Assembly (NCBI GenBank): GCA_900073065.1
Contig: FJOG01000046.1
Span: forward strand, 2,255-32,498
Direction: 5' to 3'
DNA: 30,244 nucleotides
Source of the DNA: Phialocephala subalpina
Taxonomy: Eukaryota > Ascomycota > Leotiomycetes > Helotiales > Mollisiaceae
This document shows, piece by piece, positions 1 through 12,022 of the stretch; the first letter of the stretch is position 1; every line of letters begins with the position of its first letter. A model generated the notes under the pieces. It did no database searches, was not told the DNA's origin, and was given only the letters and a program-made list of their open reading frames with translations. Position numbers and translations under genes: made by a program.

Positions 1-3000
1 TAGCAACCCAATGCACTACTTACCTCTTATATAGTAACGATACTACTACTATATATGATAATTTTCGCTAGCGCGGCATATTCTTCCAACTTCTACTCCA
101 CCAACCTACAAGCGGCGGTAATATCCCCTCTTTTAAACTCATTCTCCTTATACTCAACCACGGAATACGCAATATTAAAACGGCTAATTAGAGACCAAAA
201 CATGTGAACATCATCGGCTTTAATCCTCATAATATTCATAAACTTTGGCTCGGTATATAATGGCAACGTTACCATCAAATACACTATCTGTACCCCCCTT
301 TCCATCAACTCGCCTAATTACCGTATCTTAAGCCGAAACTCGGCCGTACTATCCAATAGCGTATAACACTCGTTAAACACGAACCGCTCTAATAAATACA
401 ACCTTTATAACCGATCCAAAAATGTCCCAAACGTTTTATTGACCGTTAACTCGAGCGTGACAATAACAATCTAACTAAGGGAATAGCAATATCGAGGGTC
501 CCATTTCACACATGAAATCCCGGCTTACTAACATTTTTCTACTATATGCTTTTACAATGAAACCAATGGGCTAATAACAATAGTAATACCGGAATTCATA
601 CTTTTAGCCGGCAATTAAAACAATAACGTCTTCCTAACCCCGGTTCCTATCACCGCTATAATAGGGCTCTTGTGCTTTATAATAACTTCTAACACGGGCT
701 CTTACAACCCACGGAATCGGGCCTTACTCCCCAATATTTGTTCCAACTCTCAATAAATATCAACGCCCCGCAATCGCTTCCACCGGGCCAATTGCGCGTT
801 TTACATCTCTTCCTCATACACTTACCGCTTTCTCTTAGCTCTCCCACTTATCCTAACCCTTAATATACTGACGGAAACCCCAAAAAACAATGCTATACGT
901 AATTAATACGACGAAACTTCTCACGGCGACTAATAATAGAACTATTACCTTCTATCAACTCCCTAGCGTAAATCATACCGGCAATATAAGTCCCGTGACC
1001 GGCTTACAAATCCTATAGATCGTCCCCGTTAATATTATCCTCATTCCAACCGTTAACCTCTTTTAACTTCGTCTTTTCGTCCTTAAATCGATCTTCTCGA
1101 TAATATCGACGCAATATAGCGATTATAATATGCCGATTCGAACTAATCCCGTAACTCTCGACGCTTATTAACCTCTTTATTACCTCCTTTAAAATCCGAC
1201 GTCCTCGTTCGAACGTCCACGAACGGAACGGTCGTTAGGCGAACGTGTAATCTTAACTGCTCGATTGTTTAATAGAGTCTTCTTCTTGTTGACTATCTAC
1301 TCCCATGGCTATTTGTTGCCGTCGCTTTAAACCGGTCTACTGCCGGTACTCCTTCTTCTGGCCATTTCCCCATAAAAACGGACTAGAATAATCACGTTTT
1401 ATAACTTGGAATTGTAACTTCTCTTAAAACGGTAATACCAACTACAAATAATATACTAATAACTCTTTAATCTTTCGAGGCAAATATCGGTAGATAATCT
1501 TAATATTTCCACTACTTTGATACCCTTTATAATACTAAGCCACGTATTTTACCAACCCTTCTTTAATTACGATATTTCGGACCCCACTATATGTAGTATT
1601 CTTCCACCGTATAGTAAACAACTCGAAGGCGCGAAAGGATTATAATAACAATATCATTAAAACTTATAACAACTCTTAGAACCGTTCTCTATAACGCTAA
1701 TATGCAGTAACGGCTTCCCGTTTCAATTTCCTCGCACTATCTATGAACTACTCTCTCAACTGCTCCTCTTTATACATCCGCTCGTATAACCACCACTACT
1801 TACATACTATAAACTAATTCCGCTCATCGTCTAAAAATGACCACCCCACTCGGGTTTCTAACGGCTAATCCACCATTCTATTTTAATAGATCGATAGCAC
1901 CTGTTTTATATCCACTTCTTAATCTGCACTTATCCTTACTATTATCAACTTCTCAAATAACTCCTCTCGTGCCTCCTTAACCAACCCATGAATTATCCCC
2001 CGGAATTAGCTCATATTAAACCGTATATTAGCATATAAAACATCATCTCCAATCCACTAAATCTTCCCCTCGGCCGTAGTAATATACCGAATCTTAAATC
2101 CGTACGACCGGCTCCAGTATAACCATTGTATAGGCGTAGGATCTCTTCTATCGTAAGCTATAATCATAAACGATTGGACCAAACTACGTGTCAAAACGTA
2201 ATGGCTAGACGCTTTCTCCTGGGCTACTTGGGTGCTCAAACCACGGCTCTCGTATTACTTAATGGCTTCCCGTCGACGCTCGTACGCCTCTTAAACTACT
2301 ATCAACCGGGCCAATTTAATCACCGCCAAATATTTAAGCGTATAATCCTCGGCATCTAACTATCCATTGTCCTCCCGCATCCCCAAAACCGCCAATCCAC
2401 TAATCAACACGCTCTTATACTCGTCGTCTTACAATGGTTAATTTAATAACGCTATCTACAACCGTAAAATCTACCGTTAGATCCGGTTTATTCATTCTAT
2501 CTCCTCATTTGATTCTTTCTCCTCTTCTTCCCCGCTTCTAGAACCTCCCACTTACTCCTCCTTCCACTATACAAATTCCTTAATACTAGTCTACACATCC
2601 TCAATATACATCTATTGTCTTTCCGTCAACTTATACTTCAACCGCTTCTCGGGCTCAATATCCTTAGACCGGAATATATAACGCATTAATTACTTGCAAA
2701 CCTCCGTATACGCTTTAACGGTAGTAATATTTATCCAACTATTAAACGGCATTTGGACTTCTTTATCCACCTCCTTTCTATTCGCTTCAAACAATGTCTC
2801 CAACTTAATTACTTGCCGAATACAATAGTATTATACGTTTTAAATCAACCAATTAAACGCTTTATATAACACTTCCAACTCTGGCTCGTCGTCTTTAACG
2901 GGGGCAACCAATGCCCGTAATTCGATCCGATCAAATACTTCCGAATATTTAATTTATCCCACGCGACGTAACCATAAATTGGACTCTCGAGCTTCTTCTA

Positions 3001-3150
3001 ATTCGATAATCTAACGACGTTCGTCCTCGGCGGCCTACTACATAGCTTAATTTAATTGCTTCTTCATGGCCTCTAAATCAACATCTCCGGGCGGTATAGT
3101 TAGACTAGATATTGCTACTTGAACCTCAAAAAACTAAACTCCTAGTCCAC
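1..3150 (-). pseudogene. RIP-degraded telomere-linked RecQ-type helicase (TLH) relic, C-terminus beyond left edge
   Basis: Read on the minus strand, this AT-rich stretch still translates in pieces into the fungal telomere-linked helicase (TLH) type. From N- to C-terminus: a charged helical region (about 3000-2370); a middle region with KGYQSSGNIKII and RYLP near 1490-1540 and SPFLWG near 1370, resembling the tyrosine-recombinase-like part of these proteins; a degraded Walker A GTGVRKT at about 628-648; a degraded DExH box (FNECYTLLDS) near 330-380; and RecQ motifs around 93-308 (YLMVTLPLYTEP, then SRFNIAYSVVEY). Many conserved Trp and Gln positions are now TAG or TAA, as expected from RIP C-to-T/G-to-A changes. 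No long ORF survives, so it cannot be functional. TLH genes often lie beside telomeres, which suggests past or present subtelomeric position, although helicotialean copies may be dispersed. The N-terminal limit is approximate. The family call is from remembered family sequence, not a search. Confidence 0.85.
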
Positions 3151-5280
3151 GGATAAAAAATACTGGCAATAGACCCCGTTTCTCTATAGAACTTACACTT
3201 CTCTTCTTACTTTTAGTTGACCCTTCTTCTGCGGGTTTTCCTATTTATACACTTTTTAATAATGCTTTTAGATCTTTTGCAATTAGTACGCAATATAATA
3301 GTATAACTTTCTTTGATCGTTTTACAATTAACATTTCATACCATCGTCTCTTGGCGTTTATAACGCTGCAATTAAAAAGTTATTTACTAAGGGGAAATTT
3401 AACGAATTTAATACTAATTTATTTTGTATCAACCTTTCAATTTTCCAAACCTCTTTAATAATATACTTCCGAGTCTCTCTTAGTATATTATACGTATCCT
3501 TATCCTTCAAATAAATATCGATATTATTAAGCAAAACTATATACTAATACTTTAAACACACAATTAATCGCTATTCTAAGAAATACACAAATAAATCCAT
3601 AATATTTATATAAATCAAATCAATTTAACTCTTCGATCTAAAAATCCGATTACTTTAAACTACTCTACACGTCTTCTTATTCGACGCGTCCTTAACTCGT
3701 ACTCCAAACCTTTACGCGTTATATCTCACTACAATTTCCGATTTTATACTTTTATACTTTTATACTCACTTTATACTTAAAATCTCGGATTTTGCTAACG
3801 GGGTTTATACACTCGCTCTCCCCCATCAAAAATCCAACCGCTGGACAACGGCCGTGATAAACAACCCCACGATAGACTTTAAGTTAATATTTTGACGGGG
3901 TTAATATCGCATATACCGGGGCCAACTTATACTCGAATTTGAGCCGCATCCGAGCTTATTTAGACGTAACCCTAATAAATCAACTTAATTAAATCAATTT
4001 AACCCTTTCGGCAAATCTACGCTAATAATTTATATAGGGAAATAAACTAATTACACTAAAGTTGATTTAAGAATAATGGATAAATTCTTATTCGTTTACT
4101 CGAATCTATTAAATCTACTCGACCAATTCAAAATCGTTAGTAATTATAAACAATTATATCGACGGCGAAGAAATTAATCGCAAGTATTAAAAAACACCAT
4201 TATATCGAATATCGTCGCGCAAAGGAAATAGAATATCGATACTCGTCCGGAGTCCGATTTCGAGAAGAGTTTCTATTAAAACGTTTGAGTAAAAAGGAAA
4301 CTCGTATATAATAAAGTCTATTAGATCGACGTATTAATATAAGCGTTAACGCGAGCGTTAATTGCTTTCTCTTTTAGTTTGCGCTATAATTTCTTTAGTA
4401 AAATATTTTCTCGGTCTATTATCGGCTTTCCTTAGAGCCTAATTTAAAAATATAATAAAGCGAAGAACGGTATTAAATAGCCCTCTTAGATCCTTATTTA
4501 AAGGAGATAAAGAAAAAACCCGAATTGGGCTAGCGTTAACTTACTGACTCCTATACTAATAAAACTCGATTATAATTTGATTAATAATTATATCAAGAGA
4601 AAAAAATCAAATAGTATTATATATTTACTATAAATCTATTTATATTTGCAACTATTTCCTTTTATCTCGATAATTGATTATATTAGAAACGATTAATACT
4701 AACGAGGAAAAAACCCCGATTCGATAAATAGTAAATCTTAGTAGAATACCCCCGGATTTTCGCCAAATCGGGAAGCGCCATACTATAATACTCATTTTTA
4801 ATTAATTATATTTTCCACCCTAACGCTTATATGATTATACGGGTAAATCTGGCCTTATTTTTTAAGTATTTTGGATCGATTACGTACTTTTACACTCCAG
4901 ATCACGTCCTGACCTTGACCCCGATTCGAGCCTTCAAATAAAGTTTATTATAAACCTAATTTTTATTTTTCAATTGGTTTATTAAAGATATAATAATCCT
5001 AACCATTAGAAAGCCTCGTTGCAATTTTAAATACTTTGTTTTTTCGTTTCTATATTTGCCACTAAAATACGATATTATCCAAGTTACCTTTATAATTTTT
5101 CCATTGCGCCTACTTGTAATATTAATAATCACAAAAAGTAAATATTATTTTAATTTTAATTTTTCTTTTTTTTAGATTGCATTATAATAATTTCCAAGTA
5201 AATTACAAGTAGGTGATTTTTTAAAGTTAGCTTGGATTTAGAAAAATCTATATAAACCTTCTAATAAAATTGCTCTTCCA
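3151..5280. repeat. AT-rich RIP-like repeat DNA, no coding recognised
   Basis: This stretch continues the AT-rich, TA-rich composition of the helicase relic, with stops in all frames and no ORF of note. Short direct repeats of a TTTATACTTT-like unit lie near 3750-3775. A block of more normal composition at about 3785-3910 (from CGGGGTTTATACACTCGC onward) may mark a junction between two degraded elements. Composition returns abruptly to gene-like at about 5285. I could not assign a transposon family to it. It is most likely nested, RIP-mutated transposon DNA. Confidence 0.7.
5109..5213. mobile_element. 105-bp element with perfect 12-bp terminal inverted repeats (MITE-like)
   Basis: CCTACTTGTAAT at 5109-5120 is the exact reverse complement of ATTACAAGTAGG at 5202-5213. 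The interior is almost pure A/T with a long T-run. No clear target-site duplication is visible, so this may be a short MITE-like element or a remnant of a longer RIP-mutated one. Confidence 0.4.
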
Positions 5281-5281
5281 A

Positions 5282-5548
5282 TTATATTGCGCTTTCATAA
5301 TATGACGGCAAGGAAATATCTTCTGAGAAATGTCCACGATGATTGAACTCACGGTTGGCTTGGTGGCCAGTATGATAAATGTTGCCGTTTGTATACGTAA
5401 GCGTGCAGGTTATTTGAAAATATCCTAGGGTACTAACTTGCGATATAGTACAACTTACGCTTCCTTTTACTTTAGCATTTGTACTCGTTGGGGTGCTTGA
5501 TGATTCTAACAGTGCTATTACATGGTAAGTGCTGCCGCCTCGTGTCAA
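5282..5548 (-). CDS. possible small hypothetical protein or gene fragment
   Basis: An 88-codon minus-strand ORF sits exactly where composition changes from AT-rich repeat to gene-like DNA. The product is Ser/Thr-rich with two cysteines about 15 residues apart and no signal peptide or known motif. Its start lies only 36 nt from the divergent start at 5585, leaving almost no room for two promoters. It may therefore be the end of a gene truncated by the repeat, or chance. I do not recognise it. Confidence 0.22.
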   Translation of the reverse strand: MTRGGSTYHVIALLESSSTPTSTNAKVKGSVSCTISQVSTLGYFQITCTLTYTNGNIYHTGHQANREFNHRGHFSEDISLPSYYESAI

Positions 5549-5584
5549 TTTCGAGCTAATACTGAATAGTTCTACAGGTCAATT

Positions 5585-7909
5585 ATGGGTGGTTACTTGC
5601 ATGGCTCGTCATGGCCAACGATCTTACGTACGGACATAGTAGCAACCTTAAATGTGAACAAGAAAGTGATCGTGCTATCCACCCTGTCTACTATAAGCTT
5701 GATCCTCCTTATTGGCGTTAGTATCATTGCTCCTATTGGATTATACAGCGCTCTTTCGATTGGCCCTTCCATATTAGTCGATTTTCAATACGCTCCCGAC
5801 ACTTCGCCAATGAGTCTCGGGACTCCATCTAGAGACAATTACAACGCTAGTCGACTCTGTGGATTCCTATCTCCTCAAAATTGTCCTGGTCAAGCACATG
5901 GGTGGACGTTCTGGAATAACGACACAATGGGACTTGGGAAGAACCTTACAGAGGATGCCTATGTTTCCTCAGTCGTCCCCCAGAATATCACCGATATATT
6001 CTGTAGTGGTTCCGTTGGTAACAGAAGTTACGTCGCTGGAGCTCTCGACATCCAGTACCGATCGTACATAGTAGCCGCCGAGAACGTCACTGAGGGTTAC
6101 CCGACCATCGATGATGGAAGAAAGCGGACCCAATCAGCTTTCATCATATATCAGAGCTTGATTTTGAACGATGCCTTCGATGTAGTTGAGGGCCTGATCG
6201 TCAACTCAAAGACAGGTGGTGTAGGATTTCGAAACCATACTTTGCCAACGGATCCAGCCAAGGGATGCAGTGGACGGAGGGTTTGCTCTGGATTGAGCCT
6301 GAGTCAGTCCGCCAACTTGACGGTCGGTTACATCATTCCCAACCAAGGCACAATAGATGTTGAGGACATGTTCTTGACAGACCGCGGAGGGTTCGTAAAT
6401 TTAACTCACGATTGGCCATTTGTCGACTTCAACGACTCGCAGGCCAGACCCGAACTGTATGCTCGAGCTTATCGAGGTGCAATCTTGAACAATTTCAACC
6501 TTATGAAATACTTCAATGAGACACGAAATAAAACCAGCCTGGGCAAGACCTACAACCAATTCGATACTGGGGCCTACGTCTGGCTCCAGCCAAACCAAAT
6601 AAAGATTGAGTCATTTCCGAAAGGCCCTTACATTCCAGGGATTGGCGGTCTCCTGCCCTCCCATGCAAACTCCAGCATATACTCCAATACAAGTAAGTTT
6701 GCTTCAACCCAAGATGCATACCACTACTAATATATAGTAGGTATATTAACTCGTGGATTTGGAGGCGGAGATGACGCCAACATCACAAATATTGCAGTTG
6801 AAACAGGTGTTGTGATGGGCGTGGCTAGTCGACCGGACGGAGGGAGCCGCCTGGATCCCGGCACGAAGTGGAATGCACCCATTTATTCCTGCGCAACAGC
6901 GATGAAAGCGTACATAATGGACGTCTCGTTCTTGTACAACGGCACAAAGGGCCTAGCTAGCCTTGAAGTCACCAAAGCGGAGCCTCGTACATATACGACA
7001 AATGCAACAATCCCACTGTGGGCCGTGGAAGACACAGGCATGCCCATTAGCGATGTTTCCCCATTCTGGGGTCTCGTAGATGATAAGTTTGAGCATACAC
7101 CACATATGTGGACGTTACGTAGGGAACATCTCTACCTACCGGCAGGATCTGCATTCTTGGGCTCTGTCTTTCGGAAAGATGACTCTTCTCCAGCTGCAGC
7201 ACCGGGGACTGTGCTTTCTATGCTTTACCAGGATGCCGCCTCAGATTCGGCTTTGTCTCCGAAAACCCTAGTGAATTATGGAGGTGGTACCAACTATCCA
7301 CTGTTTCTGAAGTGGAAAAGGATGCCACAAAATTCGACAGCCCCACAAACAATGTTAAACCTGATCTGGACTGATATCATGGCCAACTATGTCATGGGGG
7401 CCAGGTCAACGACTGGAGGTGCAGTAGATAATGCCACGAGCGCGACTACTAGGGTTCGAGTGCACAAATTTCGAGACACTATTAAATATGATATACGCTA
7501 CGCTATTCCGGCAATTGTGTTCTCAATCTTTTACATTATTGCACTCTCAATAGCCTTGGTTTTCTTGCTACTCGGGAAAGCACGTTTCCAGCAGTTAAGG
7601 ATGCTCCTGAACCGCACTTCAGTGGGACGGGCGGTGTCAGTTGAGAGGTACGAAGGAGTGAGCGATGTCGCAACAAGCAGCACCAAGAAATGGATAGTGG
7701 ACTACGGCGATGAAGATATCGGAATACGAAAGTCGACTTTGCAGAGAGATCAAACTCCACAGGAGAATATGGAGAGTGGAACACCGGCAGCAAGCAAGCC
7801 GTTGATGCAGCAAGGCTCGGAAGAAGAATCTGAAAGGCTGTCGGATGTAGATGAGACGCATGAGAGTGCAAGAGACGGGGCCGGTGATGCAGATGCTGAG
7901 ACTATCTAG
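5585..7909 (+). CDS. conserved fungal two-TM glycoprotein, function unknown (758 aa)
   Basis: Two exons, 5585-6692 and 6741-7909, are joined across a 48-nt intron with GTAAGT donor and TAG acceptor (a TAG three bases earlier also keeps frame). The 758-residue product has a hydrophobic segment at about residues 28-54, a large central region rich in N-glycosylation sequons (for example NVT, NIT, NLT, NKT) with conserved-looking cysteines, a second hydrophobic segment at about 621-646, and an acidic, Ser-rich tail of about 110 residues. The implied topology is a large extracellular or lumenal domain between two membrane anchors. This architecture is familiar from uncharacterised ascomycete proteins; I know no experimentally assigned function. 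The true start could lie in an upstream exon, because the first ATG is close to the RIP boundary. The gene itself looks intact despite adjoining degraded repeats. Confidence 0.82.
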
Positions 7910-8384
7910 TATCTAGGATGTTAAAAAAAAGGTGATCTGCCCTTGCTCGGCCACAACTCCGCTCCGCCAAGCCGCTCCCGGACTCGCTATTGTAAGCATT
8001 ATTCCAGTACATCACGGGATATACAACTGATATATTTGTAAAGGACCAGTGGATAGCTCAAGGGGGGGGGATTTCCTTTAGCTGCCTGCTGAATGTCAAT
8101 CAGTTGTCGCGGCAGTTCGTAGAAACACTGTTGCTGTGGGGTGTGACTCAGGGCGAGTTCTGATGCTTGAGTTCGAAATTCGAGGGGTTTTCAGCCATTA
8201 TCCTCCCCACCACTTCTATTGCAGCCAATTTCATTTTGTAGTTTGGAAAGGCCAATTTCTACTTGTAAATAATATTACTTTGACTCAAAATATCTTTAAA
8301 TGCGTGTAATTGATTTGAAATTAAATTACTTGAAATTTAATATATATGCAAATGCGGGGTAGTGCGGGGTATATCATCCATTCA
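7910..8384. other. intergenic spacer between convergent genes
   Basis: 475 bp between the 3' ends of the glycoprotein gene and the Ybp-family gene. It holds an A-run just after the stop, a nine-G run near 8062-8070, an AT-rich stretch at 8260-8350 and two copies of GCGGGGTA at 8354-8361 and 8364-8371. No gene is seen. Confidence 0.6.
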
Positions 8385-10248
8385 TCAGCCATTGATCTGG
8401 GCGGAGCAAAGCGCAATTCGATCCCCAAGCAGCTGCAACTCGACCGCTGATGCTCCGACCTCTTTGCCATCGTTCGGTGGCTCGGACTCTAGAATCTTCA
8501 GCGCCTTCTCCTGAGCAAGTCTTAAAGGTCCCAGGTAGATCTCCTCGACGACAGTCATCATTCCACTTGGCACCACGTTGGTATACTGTTTTCCTCCAAC
8601 AAAATACAGAAAATTGACGACAGCCATATGAAATGAGAAAGACTGCCCCAGTTCTTGGATTAACTCCGCATCATCTGCATGACCTAGGGGAGATGTGTCC
8701 GGAAACAAGTGTGGTTGAGCAGCTCCGAGTGCAACAGTAGTACTGAAAGCATTCTTGACCTTCCGTTCGTGCGCAGTAATGATTTCCTCCTTCAACCACG
8801 ACACAGCAGAACCTTTCAGTGTCTCGAAGGGGCATTCTTCCAGGGTGTCTGTTATGAAGGTCAATCGCAGGCGATCGATAGGATGTGCGTGTAGTATTGA
8901 CGAAGTCAAAACGTGAGCTGCATATCGAAGAGTTGGCGAAGGATGGTTGGCGGAAAGTAGGGAAAGGAATTGGAGATGCTGCAAGAAGTCTTCGTCCTCG
9001 AGTGGTCCTGAGACGAAGCGATTGTTATGCTCCAGCCATAGCCCAATCGCCAACACCGCATCAATGACACCAGTCTCCTCGCCACCGATGCTCATAGGTC
9101 CATTAGTCCCAATGAAGTGCTTCACAAGCTTCGCATGGCCGGGAAAGATAGATAATTCTGGTTCTGGTAGCCGCGAGCCGAAGAGGATGGAAGAGAAGAT
9201 GAATGAGGTGATCAGGAACAGCGATCCTGCTTGCGATAGAGGTATATCACCAGGAGCTGATGGGTATTCGGTTTCGTATTCGGAAGGATGGGAGTCGGTA
9301 TTGTAAATGGCATCGAAGAGGATAGGGTGTTCGGTCAGGCCAAGGTCGCGCGCCATAGCCTGAAGATGTCAGCGTGGAAGTATAATCCATACAAGCGAGG
9401 AAACTTACCACCAGCTGCCCTGCGATCGTGTCCCTCGTCTGCAGTCCAGCTTCCTCTCGAAATGCTTCTCCCAAGCTTGTCCTTCCCGCCACAACTTTCT
9501 TCGGCTCAAAAGACTCCTGCAACCTTGCTGCCCATTCCAGAGTATTCCCATTGACATATTCTTCCAGGACATGGGTGACGAAGGACTGCAGAAGCTTGAC
9601 TTGAATGGCTGACTCGTCTGGATCCTCCTCCTGCGCTTCGGGGTCTGGTGCAGATTGGTCGTTAGAGACAGGTTCCGCAATGGGAATCTGTGCACTGGAC
9701 TTTCGGCCAGGAAGAGTCGGCCGCTTCTTTCCTGGAGAGATTGTGTGAACGAAGGAGATGAGGGCGTGTGTGGCTCTATTGGAAGGACGGAAGGCTGTGA
9801 GGATTGCCATGAGAGTTGTCGATAGGAATCGTGAGGGATGTTTCGTCTTGATTCGAGGATGTAATATCGAAAGAAGGTTGACCAATGTGCAGAAGCCGTC
9901 GAGATCATCTGGTGTTGCGCCATCTTTCCCCTCCTCTTCCTTAACACCGTCCAAATCCAGCTTCTGCAGTTCTTCTGTGACTTTCAGTATGACCTCCCGC
10001 GGATTACCGAGTCGAGCAATTGTGGTGAGGCATTTGTCAGCGCCTGGAAGAGGTAGAAGCAGATGTATCAGGTCCCAGCCAATGTTCTGTGTCAACTCGG
10101 GATCTTGGAGGAAACCTTCTAAAGTTGGCAGGATTTCTGGGGACATGTTGTATTCGAGAATGGTCAAATACATCAAATAATCTTCTGCCGGCGGTTTACT
10201 GACCGTGATGGCCGTAATGCGGTCGGCAACGGGGTCGGTGGAAGCCAT
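8385..10248 (-). CDS. Ybp1/Alf4/glomulin-family protein (YAP-binding / kinetochore Ybp2-like), 604 aa
   Basis: Two exons on the minus strand, 10248-9409 and 9359-8385, are separated by a 49-nt intron with GTAAGT donor and TTCAG acceptor; the join is in phase 0 (QLV/AMARDL). The all-helical product of 604 aa starts MASTDPVADRITAITVSKPP and contains EILPTLEGFL, NIGWDLIHLLLPLPGADKCL and IARLGNPREVILKV, which match the ascomycete family related to yeast Ybp1/Ybp2 and to Alf4/glomulin. Yeast Ybp1 aids oxidation of the Yap1 factor and Ybp2 is kinetochore-linked; plant ALF4 and animal glomulin bind RBX1. The role here is not settled by sequence. The frame stays open upstream to 10434, but the start at 10248 fits the family N-terminus and leaves a normal 5' leader. 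An acidic linker (residues about 215-240, PDPEAQEEDPDES) lies in the middle. No damage is seen. Confidence 0.83.
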
Positions 10249-10843
10249 GATGGTGGTTGTAGAGTCGGTGTTGAAGATGGAGAGGTTGTTGTTGATTGCA
10301 GCCTTGCGTTTGGGGTGAGGCTGATTAACCTTAAGGTTAGCGTGCCAGGAACCTTCCGCCCCGCCCCGAGTGATGTCCGATGCAGCTTCGTACTCTTGTT
10401 CAACAACAGTACTCAATTGCGCCTTGAACACCAAGCAGGTAGGTCTACTTTACGTCCTGTGCGACGCGGATTCTGAAGTAACTTCTCTCTCATTTATCAT
10501 TCTTCTCTCTTCTACGTCCAAGTGAATCAATTAGCCGCAGGGCTTGACTCGGATTGCGAAGTGTGGACGACGATTCAATGCAACAGGAAGGAGCTCCCAG
10601 TGCCATTGCCATTGCCATATGAAGGCCACACGAAGATTGCTTTCCTGCAATCGCAGAATCAGGACCCTTCGAATTGATCTAAAATTTCACAGCAGTGAGT
10701 GGATCTCGTTCAATAGAAGAATCTTGCTGACGTACCCGATTCCAGGCTTCCTGAATCGGCATTTACCTTCTTCTTTTCAACCTCCAAACCACGATTACTC
10801 ACGGCTACCACTTTTCAATTCCATCAGACGATCATCCAGCAAC
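10249..10843. promoter_or_regulatory. divergent promoter between the Ybp-family and AhpD-like genes
   Basis: 595 bp separate two divergently read start codons. Pyrimidine-rich tracts near 10480-10515 and 10770-10815 resemble the CT-rich leaders common before fungal starts. No TATA box stands out. Confidence 0.45.
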
Positions 10844-11710
10844 ATGGCAGCCCCTCGGGGTCCCACCAAAGACGAAACCATTGCCCTCTTCCAGTCCATC
10901 GAGAAGAAGTTTCCCAACAAGACGGTCGGAGATGATATATGGTACATGGTGGTTGTGAGTTGCTGGTCCACGAATACTCGTGCAGTCAGTTGTTGACGTG
11001 TACCAGCTCTCATCTCTAGTTGGCGTTAAACCTGAGCACGCTGCGTATCTCTACACCTACTTGATCCACAAGCCAGAGTTTTCTACGTCGGAATCAAGGC
11101 AGGCTCTCATCCGCCGACTGCGAGAAGCTCTTGTCAAGAATGTCTCCATTCAGGGTGTCTGCAAGCCTCTTGAAGCCCTCTTTTCCATCGCCAAGATAGA
11201 GAGGCCCGAAGACAAAGATTATACATTCACGCGGTTGGTCGATTCTACTGCTAGTTGAGCGTCGCTAATGTACCAGCAGTGAGAATTGGCAGGCAGGTCC
11301 CGAGAACAGAGCTCGAGGCGAGAAGTGGCTCAACACCATATACCAAAGCAACCTCTCCACCGCTACCGACCAATTTGCCGCCCATAAGGACTTCGACTTC
11401 ATTTCAAGAGAGATCACCTACGGCTTCTATCTTTCAGATCACAGCATATTGACCCCAATCGAGACCGAGTTAGTGACTCTTGCTGGTATCATGATTCAGA
11501 ATCTACCCCTGGAGACAGCATGGCACCTGCGAGGCACAAGAAGAGTAGGAATCAGCAAGGAGGACGTTGAGGAGATACAGCAATGCGTGAGTATCGATTG
11601 CAAAGTCGTGAATTTTGCTCACAACCGTGCAGGTCGAAATGGTGGCAGCATTCGGAAGCACAACACTTCACAAGGTCCCACGAGTGGCAGACATCGAGCA
11701 GGAAGTCTGA
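10844..11710 (+). CDS. AhpD-like / carboxymuconolactone decarboxylase-like protein (240 aa)
   Basis: Four exons: 10844-10954, 11007-11233, 11280-11586 and 11633-11710. The introns are 52, 46 and 46 nt; all joins keep frame, and the second donor is the less usual GTTGGT. The 240-aa product reads LSSLVGVKPEHAAYLYTYLI early and ETELVTLAGIMIQNLPLETA followed by HLRGTRRVGISKEDVEEIQ late, the helical pattern of fungal AhpD-like proteins of the carboxymuconolactone decarboxylase superfamily. The CxxC disulfide of true AhpD is absent: the C-terminal half has a lone Cys at the end of exon 3 (QQC). A peroxidase-reductase role therefore cannot be assumed. Fungal homologues are mostly uncharacterised. 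It shares a divergent promoter with the Ybp-family gene; both families have redox links, but that may be chance. The gene looks intact. Confidence 0.87.
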
Positions 11711-11805
11711 TGCACATCACGCATGTCAGAGACTAGCTTTATAAGCAGCAACGGAATGCAATAATATCGAAGCTTGAGCATTAGACTTCTTTACCATTGT
11801 ATAAA

Positions 11806-12013
11806 TATCCTCAACAATTCGTTTTATCGCTTTGAGGTAACGATTCTAATTAAAACCTCAAACTATTCTACTTTTCAAGGTATTCCACTTTACTTCGTTT
11901 AGAACAAATCAATTACACGTCGTATTATTCTATTAATTTAAATATATGTTAAATATCTGAATTAAATTTAAATGAAGTCCTTTATTTAATTCAGTCATTT
12001 AAACGTTTCACGC
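11806..12013 (-). repeat. dispersed AT-rich repeat, copy A (inverted relative to copy B at 26951-27166)
   Basis: The reverse complement of this block aligns along its length with 26951-27166. It includes the identical runs TAGTTTGAGGTTTTAATTAG and AAACGAAGTAAAGT, and TGAATTAAATAAAG. Most differences are C/T or G/A, with the A/T state mainly in copy B, as if copy B had suffered more RIP. Copy A lacks about 11 nt present in copy B. It starts about 95 nt after the AhpD-like stop and ends only 9 nt before the UstYa-like start codon. It could be a MITE or a solo-LTR-like remnant; no terminal repeats are obvious. Confidence 0.75.
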
Positions 12014-12022
12014 CGACTCGAA

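Noticed and set aside
3965..3975. AACCCTAA resembling a telomere repeat next to the helicase relic
   Set aside because: A single occurrence with no tandem array.
8303..8317. CGTGTAATTGATTTG shared with repeat copy A, as a possible third repeat copy
   Set aside because: The match does not extend beyond about 15 bp in A/T-rich DNA, so chance is likely.
10249..10434. Upstream in-frame extension of the Ybp-family protein (start at 10434)
   Set aside because: The added residues look like translated leader sequence, while the start at 10248 matches the family N-terminus.
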